A stretch of 64,000 bases of DNA from Leptolyngbyaceae cyanobacterium M33_DOE_097. GTDB lineage: Bacteria; Cyanobacteriota; Cyanobacteriia; Leptolyngbyales; Leptolyngbyaceae. The stretch spans positions 1-64,000 of the forward strand of contig DVDV01000408.1 of assembly GCA_015296075.1 (NCBI GenBank), given 5' to 3'. Positions 54,250 to 63,016 of the stretch are shown here, piece after piece (the stretch's first letter is position 1; the number at the start of each line of letters is the position of its first letter). A model generated the notes under the pieces. It saw only the letters and a list, made by a program, of their open reading frames with translations, did not search any database and was not told where the DNA came from. Made by a program: the position numbers and the translations under genes.

Positions 54250-55140
54250 ATGAAAACAGTAAATAGCCTGTATATCCAACCTTTATCAGAAACGGTTGGA
54301 AAAGAAATTATTAATATCGAAAATATTGATATCCTTAGCTTAAATAAAGAATCAATCATTAACTTATTTCAATCTGAAGGAGTATTGTTATTCAGAGGTT
54401 TCGAGACGGATATCGAGACATTCTCGAAGTTTACAAATCAGTTTAGCGAAAACTTCATGGATTATGCAGGAGGGGTATTTAACCGCCGAACAATCAATGG
54501 AGATTCCACCGTTTTAAGTGTGAATGACTTCAAACATGAGATTAAATTGCATGGAGAGATGTATTATCAAAAAAATATCCCTCTAATGCTTTGGTTTTTC
54601 TGTATTCATCCTCCAGTACAAGCAGGTGAAACAATCATTTGTGATGGAAAAAGCTTTTTTGCCGAGCTTAGCCAACCTCTAAAAGAGCTGTTTAGCCAGA
54701 AAAAGTTGAAATATCGTGGTTTCTTAGATAAAGAAACCTGGAAAAGACAGTATAAAACTGATGACTTAAATATACTAAAGCAAGTATGTAAGAGTAATGA
54801 TACGCAGCTACAAATTAATCAAGATGAATCAATAAATATTCAGTACATTTGTCCGGCGATTCGTCCCAATCGATCTGGAGAATATCTGGTTTTTATTAAT
54901 AGCTTGTTGCCAGCAAAAAGCATGGCTCCAAGTAGTATTTCCTTTGAAGATGACTCAGAGATCGATGATGAAATCATGATTGAGTTAAATGAAATTGCCG
55001 AAAAAATAACGGCGGAAATCTGCTGGGAAAAAGGCGATATCTTGATGATTGACAATACCCGAATTATGCACGGTCGGCGAGCTTTTAGTGATGATAAACG
55101 CGACATCTGCTTACGGCTATGTTCTCCCTCCTTTTCATAG
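54250..55140 (+). CDS. TauD/TfdA-family Fe(II)/2-oxoglutarate oxygenase, SyrP-like
   Basis: A 296-residue dioxygenase. The first metal motif is LHGEMYYQK, a His-x-Glu instead of the more common His-x-Asp. The distal His lies in DNTRIMHGRRAF, and the 2-oxoglutarate-binding Arg in the following DICLRLCS. LMLWFFCIHPPVQAGETIIC resembles SyrP and clavaminate-synthase-like enzymes that hydroxylate amino-acid units in natural products. The gene is much more AT-rich than its neighbours, has Lys/Asn/Ile-rich codon use and holds no HIP1 site, which suggests recent transfer. A CGAATA / TATTCG dyad lies 23 bases before the ATG. Confidence 0.85.
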   Translation: MKTVNSLYIQPLSETVGKEIINIENIDILSLNKESIINLFQSEGVLLFRGFETDIETFSKFTNQFSENFMDYAGGVFNRRTINGDSTVLSVNDFKHEIKLHGEMYYQKNIPLMLWFFCIHPPVQAGETIICDGKSFFAELSQPLKELFSQKKLKYRGFLDKETWKRQYKTDDLNILKQVCKSNDTQLQINQDESINIQYICPAIRPNRSGEYLVFINSLLPAKSMAPSSISFEDDSEIDDEIMIELNEIAEKITAEICWEKGDILMIDNTRIMHGRRAFSDDKRDICLRLCSPSFS

Positions 55141-55234
55141 GTAAAGATGGTCTTCTTCTAATTGAAGAATGATTTAGGAAGGGATAAGTAAATCGGTTAG
55201 AAACATAGTTCATTCGATCCTCTCTCCTTCTCCC

Positions 55235-56164
55235 CTAGTCCTCATACCAACTGGTTCGCCACGCGGCTTGCGCCTGGGCGATCGCGCGTTCTTTTTGTTT
55301 TTTCTGATAGTCTTGCCCCAATTTCTTTAACTGGGCCTGCAACTGACGAATTTGAGTGCGAGCAGCACCGAGAGGAACATCGGCAAACTCGATTTCGGCA
55401 AGGCGCAAGTTAACAGCCACAATGTGAACCAGTCCCGCACGTTTGGGTTCGTCGGGCACAGACTCGGACTCAGCGGTGGGCTGACGCGCTTCAACCAGCA
55501 GATTGAGCAGATTAGGTTTGCCACCCCCAATATCAGAAGCCTCGGCTTTACTGGCCGCTTCGAGTAACGGTTCTGGCAACTTGTTGGGCAGAATTGTGGC
55601 TTGTTGCAGGGTGCGATTCACGGCGTGAGAGGCGGTTTGCAACTCATTCATGATCGCCTGCTCCAGGTTTTGCTGCCAGCGTGCCAGTGGCGCCGGGGTG
55701 AGCGATCGCGGTTCTGATGGGGGTGGTTCTGGGCTGGGTTGAGTTTCAGACTCAGAGCGCAGTTGCACATCAGAGACAAGTTCTGGCAGTTCGACTTGTA
55801 GCTCTGCGTGGGCTTGTTGCAAGATCTGCGATAAAAGCGCATCGGGTTGCGGCCGCTCGACTTCGAGTGCAACTTCAACCGTCGGTGGATAGAGTTGAGC
55901 CATTAACTCTTCCCGAATTTGTTTAGCCAACTGGCGCACAATTTTTTGAAGGTCTTCGCGCTGCCCTGCAGTTAACTTAAGAAATTGCTCAGGATAGCCT
56001 TCGGTACAAACCTGGTAAGCGGCCATGACAAGCTGTTTTTGAGTGGCAGTTCCTAACCGATTCAAATAGTCAGAATAAGCCGCTTGCATTTCTTCAGACA
56101 GGTGAACAACTGCCTGGTCTAACTTGGCCAAATCTTTTTCAATCTGTGTCAGTGAAATAACCAT
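55235..56164 (-). CDS. Conserved hypothetical protein (309 aa)
   Basis: I do not recognise a named domain. The N-terminal 110 residues are helical (MVISLTQIEKDLAKLDQAVV, QLVMAAYQVCTEGYPEQFLK, REDLQKIVRQLAKQIREELM). A Pro/Ser/Glu linker lies at about 150-170. The C-terminal 80 residues include HIVAVNLRLAEIEFADVPLG and end in a basic coiled coil. ATG at 56164 is used because the preceding in-frame sequence does not look like protein. It is the last gene of a leftward run with the coiled-coil protein upstream; the mix of helices and linkers suggests a structural or regulatory role. Confidence 0.75.
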   Translation of the reverse strand: MVISLTQIEKDLAKLDQAVVHLSEEMQAAYSDYLNRLGTATQKQLVMAAYQVCTEGYPEQFLKLTAGQREDLQKIVRQLAKQIREELMAQLYPPTVEVALEVERPQPDALLSQILQQAHAELQVELPELVSDVQLRSESETQPSPEPPPSEPRSLTPAPLARWQQNLEQAIMNELQTASHAVNRTLQQATILPNKLPEPLLEAASKAEASDIGGGKPNLLNLLVEARQPTAESESVPDEPKRAGLVHIVAVNLRLAEIEFADVPLGAARTQIRQLQAQLKKLGQDYQKKQKERAIAQAQAAWRTSWYED

Positions 56165-56441
56165 ACCTTTCGCAGACGCTATAGGAGAGAGTGCAGCAAA
56201 TGATTTGAGAAACGGCTCGCACCGCGAAAACCGCATGAAGTAACGCAGGGGGGAAGGAGAGACCCTGTGGAAGCTAACGATCGCCCGCTGACCTGGCAAT
56301 AACCCAATCAACTGCCTGAAAAAATATCGCGATCACCCAACTGAATTGTATCGTTTTGATTTGGCAAGCTAAATCGGGTAAACCGAGCAAACCCTGAACG
56401 GTTATGACAATCAAAATCCGGTAGACATCAACTCAGCCGAG

Positions 56442-57839
56442 TTAAGAGAGCCGCCGGGTTTTGTAGCTGCGACGACGAAGTAAAAAGTCGGGCAGATCGA
56501 GCTGCGTGTCGCGGTTAAAGCGGGCGGGCGTAATCGCCGAAGACTGGTTTTGGTCGATCGCCGAAAGTCGGTTCGCTTCCAGATCGGCAAGAATTTCTTG
56601 CACTTCCGACGGCAGGTTTTCCAGGTTGCCATCCAACAGGTGTTTGAGCTGCTGAATCTGTTGATAGCTATGAACGTACCGATCTTTCCAATGTTGCACG
56701 GCTGTTTCATATTCGCTGGCCTGCTGGGCTTGATGCAGAATTTGTTCTTGCATTTCAGCCACCTGACTTTCTAAGTCGGCTAAGCGCGATCGCTGCCGTT
56801 CGCGATCAACTTCAGCTTCTTGATGTGCATGTTGAATTAACAGCTTTGCCGTTTCAGTACGTGCAAGTTGGGTTTCTAACTCACCGATCCGATTTTGGGC
56901 CTCGATAAATTCTTGCGGCGAAATAGGGGCAACTGAGAAATGGGGGCGATCGCGCACCGTTTGCATTTGTTGAAGGGACTGTTGCAACCCACTTAAGCAG
57001 TCATTTAACTGATTCAGCAAGTTTGTTTTTTCGGCAACAGAGACAATTGACTCATCGCTGGCGGTTTCTGCTAGGGCCAGCAACGTAGTCTGGGTGCTGA
57101 CTAACATCTCGATCAAAGTCGTTTCCCACCCGGCTCTCAAGGCGGCTTCGGCTTCCAGCTCAGAAACCCGTTGTTGCTGATGTTCTAGCACGGCTTTGAG
57201 CTGGTCAACATCGCTATGGAGTGAATGCCGTAAGCTTTGGTTAGCAGACCGCTCTCGCAGCAGGTTTGCACAAAAATCATTCACATCTGTATTTTGCGAC
57301 TGAGAAAGTTCTTCTACCACGCGCAAGATTTCGTGCAACACACGTTGCTCCTGTTCAAGGTTGGCTTGAGCCAGGTCAAGGGCTTGTTGCTTTTGACTCA
57401 GTTGCAGCTTTAGCTGGTGAATCGCCTGTTGTTGGATATTGGCGATTTCTTCAGTAGTTGCCAGTTGGTTTTCGAGAAATTGTTGCTCGATCAGTTGTTG
57501 CTGCACCTCACGGATACACAACTGGGACTGATCAAGTGCTTGCTCAAGTTGTTGAATGCGAGTTAGCTGTGTTTGCGTTTGCGATCGCAATTGCACCAGT
57601 TCTAATAACAACCCTTGTTGCTGCAACTCAGTCAGGGCAAAGTTGTCACTTATTGGATGCGCTTGGGTTGCGTCACTCTGCGGTAAGGGACAGCTTAACT
57701 GGTCAATCGCAGCAAAATCATAGGCGAGCGTGAGCTGAATCAGCTGATGTTGCCCAGCCGTGGGAGGGGTCGGTAAGTTATCAGAGGCCGAAAAATCCTC
57801 TGATGCTCGAGATCGTTGGAGTGGGTCAAATTCCACCAC
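56442..57839 (-). CDS. Coiled-coil hypothetical protein (465 aa)
   Basis: A long coiled coil spans about residues 70-395, rich in Gln, Leu and Glu (QQGLLLELVQLRSQTQTQLT, QQAIHQLKLQLSQKQQALDL). The C-terminal 70 residues are basic and less regular (LDGNLENLPSEVQEILADLE, then RNRDTQLDLP-like, RRRSYKTRR). No membrane segment. It may be a structural or positioning protein; no family name is certain. ATG at 57839. It lies between the DUF5340 gene and the 309-aa gene on the same strand. Confidence 0.75.
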   Translation of the reverse strand: MVEFDPLQRSRASEDFSASDNLPTPPTAGQHQLIQLTLAYDFAAIDQLSCPLPQSDATQAHPISDNFALTELQQQGLLLELVQLRSQTQTQLTRIQQLEQALDQSQLCIREVQQQLIEQQFLENQLATTEEIANIQQQAIHQLKLQLSQKQQALDLAQANLEQEQRVLHEILRVVEELSQSQNTDVNDFCANLLRERSANQSLRHSLHSDVDQLKAVLEHQQQRVSELEAEAALRAGWETTLIEMLVSTQTTLLALAETASDESIVSVAEKTNLLNQLNDCLSGLQQSLQQMQTVRDRPHFSVAPISPQEFIEAQNRIGELETQLARTETAKLLIQHAHQEAEVDRERQRSRLADLESQVAEMQEQILHQAQQASEYETAVQHWKDRYVHSYQQIQQLKHLLDGNLENLPSEVQEILADLEANRLSAIDQNQSSAITPARFNRDTQLDLPDFLLRRRSYKTRRLS

Positions 57840-57955
57840 TGGATACTCTCACTTAATGGACCGTGCGCGACTCAAAAAGTCAGCAAAGTGCCTATTAGAG
57901 TAAACGATCTGAGTGGTAAATCGCCTCCGTAGCGATCGCAAAGTTATTGATTCTT

Positions 57956-58243
57956 CTAACTTCCTTCGGTGCAATCAGTAGCGAGCGGCACAGAGGCTTC
58001 GGGCACATTGTTGCCGTTTAACGACCACCGATAATCAAATTTCAAGTGATAGCGCTCACAGGTTTCTTCGATTTGTCGCTGCTGTGACAGAGCCTTGCGC
58101 AAGGTAATGATTAGCTCGTGAACCTGTTCTTGCAAAAGGGGCTTTGACTCAATTGCTAAAACGGTCTGTCGCTCTAGGAGTTGCAGTAGCAATTCATAGT
58201 GAATTCGAGATGGCAGGGGAATTGGTTCCATAACAACAGACAC
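57956..58243 (-). CDS. DUF5340 domain-containing protein
   Basis: A 95-residue protein starting MSVVMEPIPLPSRIHYELLL, followed by QLLERQTVLAIESKPLLQEQ, the pattern I associate with cyanobacterial DUF5340. A short acidic tail ends it. A second Met at residue 5 could be the true start. Function unknown. It follows trpC on the same strand after 51 bases and is probably co-transcribed with it. Confidence 0.75.
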   Translation of the reverse strand: MSVVMEPIPLPSRIHYELLLQLLERQTVLAIESKPLLQEQVHELIITLRKALSQQRQIEETCERYHLKFDYRWSLNGNNVPEASVPLATDCTEGS

Positions 58244-58294
58244 AACGAAGAATGGTTTACAGAATGCCTACCCTTGGGTTGAGCGAGAGCAGCG

Positions 58295-59173
58295 TTAGAA
58301 AAGTTGAGCTAGTGCAGCTCCGGGGTCAGGTTGTCGCATAAACGACTCACCAATTAAAACGGCGTCAGCGCCAGCGTTTGAAACCAGTTGGAGATCCTCA
58401 GAAGTATAGAGACCTGACTCACTCACAACACAAATGGATCGCGATCGCAGTTGATCAATCCGTGCGGACAGCAAATCATTGGTTGTTTGAAGGCTGACTG
58501 AAAAATCTTGCAGGTTGCGATTGTTAATGCCAATCAGCGCCACCCCATCTAGAGCCAGCACTCGGTCTAATTCTTCCAGAGTATGCACTTCGATCAAAGC
58601 AGTCATACCCAAAGAATACACAATCTTTAAGAAATATTGCAGGTCTTTATCGGGCAGCACAGCCGCAATCAACAGCACGGCATCCGCACCATTTAACCGA
58701 GCCAGAAAGACCTGATAAGGGTACAGCACAAAGTCTTTGCAGAGCAGGGGGAGGTCAACTACAGAGCGGATCTGCGCTAAGTAGTCAAAACTACCCTGAA
58801 AGAAGCGTTGATCCGTCAAAACTGAGAGGCAGCTTGCGCCACCACGACCATAGGAGAGCGCAATATCAACTGGGTCAAAGTCAGGCCGAATCACCCCTTT
58901 GCTAGGGGATGCCTTTTTGACTTCTGCAATCACAGCTGGCTTAGTCTTGCCCTGTTTCAATGCCCCTAAAAAATCTTTGGGCGGGGGAAGATCACGCACT
59001 TTAAGACGCAAATCATTCAATGGAAGCCGCTCACGCCATTGCTCAACTTCGACTTCTTTGTGCCAGACAATTTCTTCAAGAATATTTTGCGGTTGGGCAT
59101 CCGGTACTTGCACCGAAAACTGCAACTCTTGCAGTTTCACAGAGGGACTCGGCTGACGACGACGAATTTGCAT
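58295..59173 (-). CDS. trpC: Indole-3-glycerol phosphate synthase
   Basis: A 292-residue (beta/alpha)8 enzyme of tryptophan synthesis. It starts [20 protein letters not shown], the cyanobacterial N-terminal extension, then [18 protein letters not shown]. Catalytic and phosphate-site segments are [20 protein letters not shown] (Lys, Ser), [23 protein letters not shown] (Lys), [12 protein letters not shown] (Asn) and [13 protein letters not shown] (Glu, Ser). ATG at 59173 is chosen over an upstream in-frame start because it gives the usual family start. No other trp genes are nearby. The 363-bp gap upstream to lpdA holds two inverted repeats. Confidence 0.97.
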   Translation of the reverse strand: MQIRRRQPSPSVKLQELQFSVQVPDAQPQNILEEIVWHKEVEVEQWRERLPLNDLRLKVRDLPPPKDFLGALKQGKTKPAVIAEVKKASPSKGVIRPDFDPVDIALSYGRGGASCLSVLTDQRFFQGSFDYLAQIRSVVDLPLLCKDFVLYPYQVFLARLNGADAVLLIAAVLPDKDLQYFLKIVYSLGMTALIEVHTLEELDRVLALDGVALIGINNRNLQDFSVSLQTTNDLLSARIDQLRSRSICVVSESGLYTSEDLQLVSNAGADAVLIGESFMRQPDPGAALAQLF

Positions 59174-59321
59174 AAGACTCGAACGAGAGGTCAAAAGAGG
59201 CAGGGCGATCGCGCTGCAAAAGCGCACTAATTGATAGCGTAACCCAAATGAGTAAATTTACCGCCTGTCTTGCTACAGCTTGACTTCCCCTTAATGTGAA
59301 GATCTCAACTGGCGACAGAGC

Positions 59322-59405
59322 GGGGATCAAATACTTGAGGGATTGCTGTCTTAGCGTGCCCTCAAAACAGACTCAAATTTCGATTTAGATGACATTTTGA
59401 TCCCC
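59322..59405 (-). other. Nested inverted repeat between lpdA and trpC
   Basis: Outer arms GGGGATCAAA (59322-59331) and TTTGATCCCC (59396-59405) are perfectly complementary over 10 bp. Inside, TTGAGGG (59335-59341) pairs with CCCTCAA (59359-59365). Transcribed leftward, it would form a branched stem about 150 bases before the trpC start. No U-run follows. It may be an attenuator-like or mRNA-stability element. Confidence 0.45.
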
Positions 59406-59487
59406 ATTCAGCGGTTGCGTCGTAAGGGAACAGTCGGCAGATCGAAAGGAGCCGCCAAGCCTTTAAAACTGAGTCTGTGAATGGCTA

Positions 59488-59518
59488 AAGGAGGCAACTC
59501 ATTCGATAACGAGTTGCC
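59488..59518 (-). terminator. Probable hairpin terminator of lpdA
   Basis: GGCAACTC (59493-59500) / GAGTTGCC (59511-59518) is an 8-bp perfect stem with a 10-base loop just after the lpdA stop. On the minus strand TCCTTTAG follows, so the U-tract is weak. Confidence 0.55.
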
Positions 59519-59536
59519 CCAGAGATGATTGGGTAA

Positions 59537-60970
59537 TTAATGGGCACCTGCTGCCTGCTTGTAGGCTTCATCCAAAACTTCTGAAAGTGTCGGATGCGTA
59601 TGCACCAAGAATGCAAGGTCGTTCACCGATTGACGCTGAGCGATCGCACTGGCAGCTTCACTGATCAGGTCGGAGGCGTGCAGTCCAAAGATGTGAACCC
59701 CTAACACCTCGCCGGTATCTTTGCGGAAAACGAGCTTGGCAACACCATCCGTTTCGTTCTCAGCGATCGCCTTGGCGTTGCCCTTAAAGTAAGTGCGGAC
59801 GCTTGCCACTTCAAACCCTTCTGCTTCACCGAGGGCTTTAGCTGTAGGCTCGGTCATCCCCACAAATCCAATTTCGGGATGGGTGAAGGCGGCGGCGGGA
59901 ATGCTGTGGTAATCGACAGGACGGGGGCGATCGCACATGGCTTCAACGGCAGCAACGCCCTGGGCGGAGGCGGTGTGGGCTAGCATCATCTTGCCAGTTG
60001 CATCCCCAATCGCATACAGGTGGGGCACAGGTTCACCATTCGCTAGAACCACTAAATGGTCATTGACAGGAATAAAGCCACGCCGATCTAACTCAACGCC
60101 CACCGAGTCTAAGCCTAGATCTTTGGTTGCTGGAATGCGGCCCGTTGCCACCAGGCAAGCATCAACTTCTAGCGTTTCGACAGGCTCTTTGGTTTTGGCA
60201 TCCACTAGCTCAATCACAACAGGCGAACCGGGGGTAATCTTTTGAGCTAGAACGCTGGTTTTTGTCTCAATATCGCGAGGCGTAATCAAAACCCGCTGAG
60301 CCAGTTTAGCGATATCGGGGTCAAACCCTGGCATCAGCTGATCAAGGGCTTCAATCAGTGTGATTTCGCAGCCGAGAGCCGAGTAAACGTCGGCAAACTC
60401 TAAGCCAATGTAACCACTGCCGATGATGGCAATCCAATCTGGTAGCGACTCTAGCCGCACCGCGTCATCGCTGGTGAAAACTGTTTTGCCGTCAATCTCA
60501 ATCCCCGGTGGCACAAACGGTACAGAACCGGGAGCCAAAATAATGTCTTTGGCGGTGATTACTTTTTCGCCAGTGGGGGTGGTGATGCTGACCTTTTGGG
60601 TTCCTGCAACTCTGGCCCAGCCTTCAATAATGTCTACCCCAAGCCGCTGCATACTTTTGACCAGGGCTTCTCGCTGCTTGGTCACAATGTTGTTAGCGTG
60701 GTCGGCGATCGCCTGCCGCTCAAACTGCACCCCACCCACATGAATGCCGAGCGCTTCCCAATGGTGGGCGTTTTGTAGTTCACGCACACGCCCAGAAGCT
60801 GCTAACAGTGCTTTTGAAGGGATACAGCCGCGATTCACACAGGTGCCACCCATCACTCCAGCTTCGATGATGGCTGTTTTGAGGTTGCAGCTAACTGCAT
60901 GGAGGGCCGCTCCATGACCACCAACCCCTGCGCCGATAATGACCAGATCGTAATCAAATGCCTGACTCAC
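59537..60970 (-). CDS. lpdA: Dihydrolipoyl dehydrogenase
   Basis: A 477-residue flavoprotein disulfide reductase, the E3 component of the pyruvate and glycine-cleavage complexes. FAD motif [17 protein letters not shown], redox pair in [19 protein letters not shown] motif [46 protein letters not shown] and the C-terminal catalytic [13 protein letters not shown] are complete. ATG at 60970. It is divergent from a small gene across 391 bp (60971-61361) in which I see no other feature. It precedes trpC on the same strand. Confidence 0.97.
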   Translation of the reverse strand: MSQAFDYDLVIIGAGVGGHGAALHAVSCNLKTAIIEAGVMGGTCVNRGCIPSKALLAASGRVRELQNAHHWEALGIHVGGVQFERQAIADHANNIVTKQREALVKSMQRLGVDIIEGWARVAGTQKVSITTPTGEKVITAKDIILAPGSVPFVPPGIEIDGKTVFTSDDAVRLESLPDWIAIIGSGYIGLEFADVYSALGCEITLIEALDQLMPGFDPDIAKLAQRVLITPRDIETKTSVLAQKITPGSPVVIELVDAKTKEPVETLEVDACLVATGRIPATKDLGLDSVGVELDRRGFIPVNDHLVVLANGEPVPHLYAIGDATGKMMLAHTASAQGVAAVEAMCDRPRPVDYHSIPAAAFTHPEIGFVGMTEPTAKALGEAEGFEVASVRTYFKGNAKAIAENETDGVAKLVFRKDTGEVLGVHIFGLHASDLISEAASAIAQRQSVNDLAFLVHTHPTLSEVLDEAYKQAAGAH

Positions 60971-61361
60971 TGTTTTCTCCTGGTGGGTTCCTTCTTCATT
61001 TTCGATTGTGAGGGGGAATCAAACAAGTTTCTCAGCCCTGAAAATTCTTGCGTGTTGCCTGGGTACGCTAAAAAGTATGGAGCATAACACTCTAGCGCGA
61101 TCGCCCTGCCCAAAATGCTCCCTTTACTCGGCTGTACTCCTCACCTCAAAAATTGCAATCTCAATACAGCAGTCTATTACAGAACATGATCAATCGGTAT
61201 TTTCTCTAATTCACGCCATGCAGATCTTGAGCAAGATAGAGCAAAGAGCATGTAATGAGGGGTCAGCATCAAGCTGCAATTTTTCTGCATCTGTGCCAAA
61301 ATCCACCCATTCCAATTGTTTGTTTGATCGCGTTGAATCTTCTTGTCGGGAGTTGACCCCT

Positions 61362-61616
61362 ATGGAGCAACATAGAGAGCTGCGTCAAGCGGCCACAAAA
61401 GCCTTTCAAGAGTCGCTTGATCAGTTGCAAGAAACTCTTGAAGCAGAGGAAACAAACCGTCAAACAACTAGAGCGACGGCCACCAATCAACCTGCCAAAC
61501 CTGTGAAACCGCCGCAAAAGGCATCAGCCGGGTTTGATATGAAATCGTTTGAGCAAGCTGTAGCCGACATTGATCAATTTTTTGAGCGCCAGCAAAGTCG
61601 CTCTACCGACGCCTAA
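61362..61616 (+). CDS. Small 84-aa hypothetical protein
   Basis: ATG at 61362 is preceded by GGGAG (61348-61352), which decides the start. The frame is open for a further 354 bases upstream, but that part is not protein-like. The product has a Gln/Glu-rich helix (RELRQAATKAFQESLDQLQE), a Thr/Pro linker and a C-terminal helix (FDMKSFEQAVADIDQFFERQ). No family is recognised. It converges with the TrmH-family gene across 22 bases. Confidence 0.65.
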   Translation: MEQHRELRQAATKAFQESLDQLQETLEAEETNRQTTRATATNQPAKPVKPPQKASAGFDMKSFEQAVADIDQFFERQQSRSTDA

Positions 61617-61638
61617 AAAGTCTTCTGGAAAAAATTAG

Positions 61639-62448
61639 CTATCCTAACTCAATTCTTTTTTCTTGCTTGTCTGCGTAAACTCGCTGTCGTTTGACTTCGT
61701 ACAACATCAGAGCCGCCGCGATCGCCACGTTTAGCGACTCGACTTTTTCAGCAAGGGGAATTTGCACCGCACAGTCAGCTAGTGCTGCGATGTTGTCTGA
61801 CAGACCATTTCCTTCATTCCCCAGCAGCAAAACTGTGGGACGGCAGAAATCGACTTCCCAGTAAGTCTGAGTTGCCGTTGGTAGGGTAGCAACAACTTGC
61901 AGCCCTTGATCACGAAACTCGCTAATGGTTGCTGCCAGATCAGGGCTGACCTGCATGGGCAACTGAAACCATTGCCCGACTGAGGCCCGCAGCACTTTGG
62001 GATGCTCTGGTTCAACGCTGTCTTGACTGAGGATTAACCCGTCAGCCCCAACGGCGGCGGCAGTGCGAATGATGGTGCCCAGGTTGCCTGGGTCTTGCAA
62101 GGTTTCCAAAACAATCCCCAAGCTGTGAATTTGGGGTGTTGGCATTGACTCATGGGGAAGGGTCGCGACGACGCCATCGGGGGTGACAGTAGTCGCGATC
62201 GCTGCCAAAACTTCAGGACTAACCAACTCTGCTCGTTGTGCTAGTTGGGTGAACCTGTGCCACAACTGCGGATACTTTGCTTGCCAATCAGCGGTGTAAC
62301 ACACAGTTGCTAACGAACGGTTGGCCAAACAGGCAGCTTCAACTAGGTGGGTGCCCTCAATCAGAAAAACCCCTTGCTCGTGTCGCTCTTTGGTTCGCTG
62401 AAGCTTTCTTAATTGCTTAACCAATGGGTTTTGTAAACTCGTTAGCAT
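61639..62448 (-). CDS. TrmH-family (SpoU) RNA 2'-O-methyltransferase
   Basis: A 269-residue SPOUT methyltransferase. The N-terminal 90 residues are the substrate-binding domain (MLTSLQNPLVKQLRKLQRTK, FLIEGTHLVEAA). The knotted catalytic part has motif I LQDPGNLGTIIRTAAAVG, motif II LLLGNEGNGLSDNIA and motif III IPLAEKVESLNVAIAAALML. It methylates a ribose of rRNA or tRNA; the exact target is unknown. ATG at 62448. Confidence 0.94.
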   Translation of the reverse strand: MLTSLQNPLVKQLRKLQRTKERHEQGVFLIEGTHLVEAACLANRSLATVCYTADWQAKYPQLWHRFTQLAQRAELVSPEVLAAIATTVTPDGVVATLPHESMPTPQIHSLGIVLETLQDPGNLGTIIRTAAAVGADGLILSQDSVEPEHPKVLRASVGQWFQLPMQVSPDLAATISEFRDQGLQVVATLPTATQTYWEVDFCRPTVLLLGNEGNGLSDNIAALADCAVQIPLAEKVESLNVAIAAALMLYEVKRQRVYADKQEKRIELG

Positions 62449-62730
62449 GGTGCAGAAGCCAGCATCTCTGGTTGTTTAGCCGCGCTTGAATTTGGAGTGG
62501 GCGATCGCGCGTCTTTCAGCTTAAAAAATGAATGGAAAAATTGAAACATCAATTTCCATTGAAAAAAATCAATTGTGTTGATTGATTAAAATATGTTGTC
62601 AAAACAGAAAATTGATTAAATACTCTTAAATTGGCTTGACAAAACCTTCTCTCCATGCGTAGAAAGGTTCATTCAATAAATAACTGATCTCGTCAAAAAG
62701 AACGAGTCAAATAAACTATCAACCTGGCGA

Positions 62731-62814
62731 TGCGGAACCCGGGACTTGAACCCGGAAGGTATTGCTACCACTAGAACCTGAATCTAGCGCGTCTGCCAAT
62801 TCCGCCAGTTCCGC
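62731..62814 (-). tRNA. tRNA-Leu (anticodon CAG)
   Basis: An 84-base class II tRNA on the minus strand. The acceptor stem GCGGAAC / GTTCCGC has discriminator A at 62731. The anticodon stem CTAGA / TCTAG encloses the loop TTCAGGT with anticodon CAG at 62778-62780. The long variable arm and T arm (CCGGG-TTCAAGT-CCCGG) are present. CCA is not encoded. It reads leftward and is divergent from murA. The 282-bp AT-rich gap 62449-62730 has small TTGATT-type repeats and no gene. Confidence 0.96.
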
Positions 62815-63016
62815 AAATGAAAAAACTAAAGCAGCGATTCACTATAGTGTCGGAAAGTCGAGAGTTTGTCAACCACCTAATTGGATTAAATTATGTCTAT
62901 CTGGGGCATTTCATCGCAAATTCTGCTGGTTACCAGGGCAAAATACCATAGACTTTTCGAGTCCTTCCGGTAGAATACAGGCATCTTTTGCGACATCGCT
63001 CTAAGAATGGCTTTGA

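Noticed and set aside
61008-61361. N-terminal extension of the 84-aa gene
   Set aside because: The extension has no protein-like pattern, and a good ribosome-binding site lies right before the ATG at 61362.
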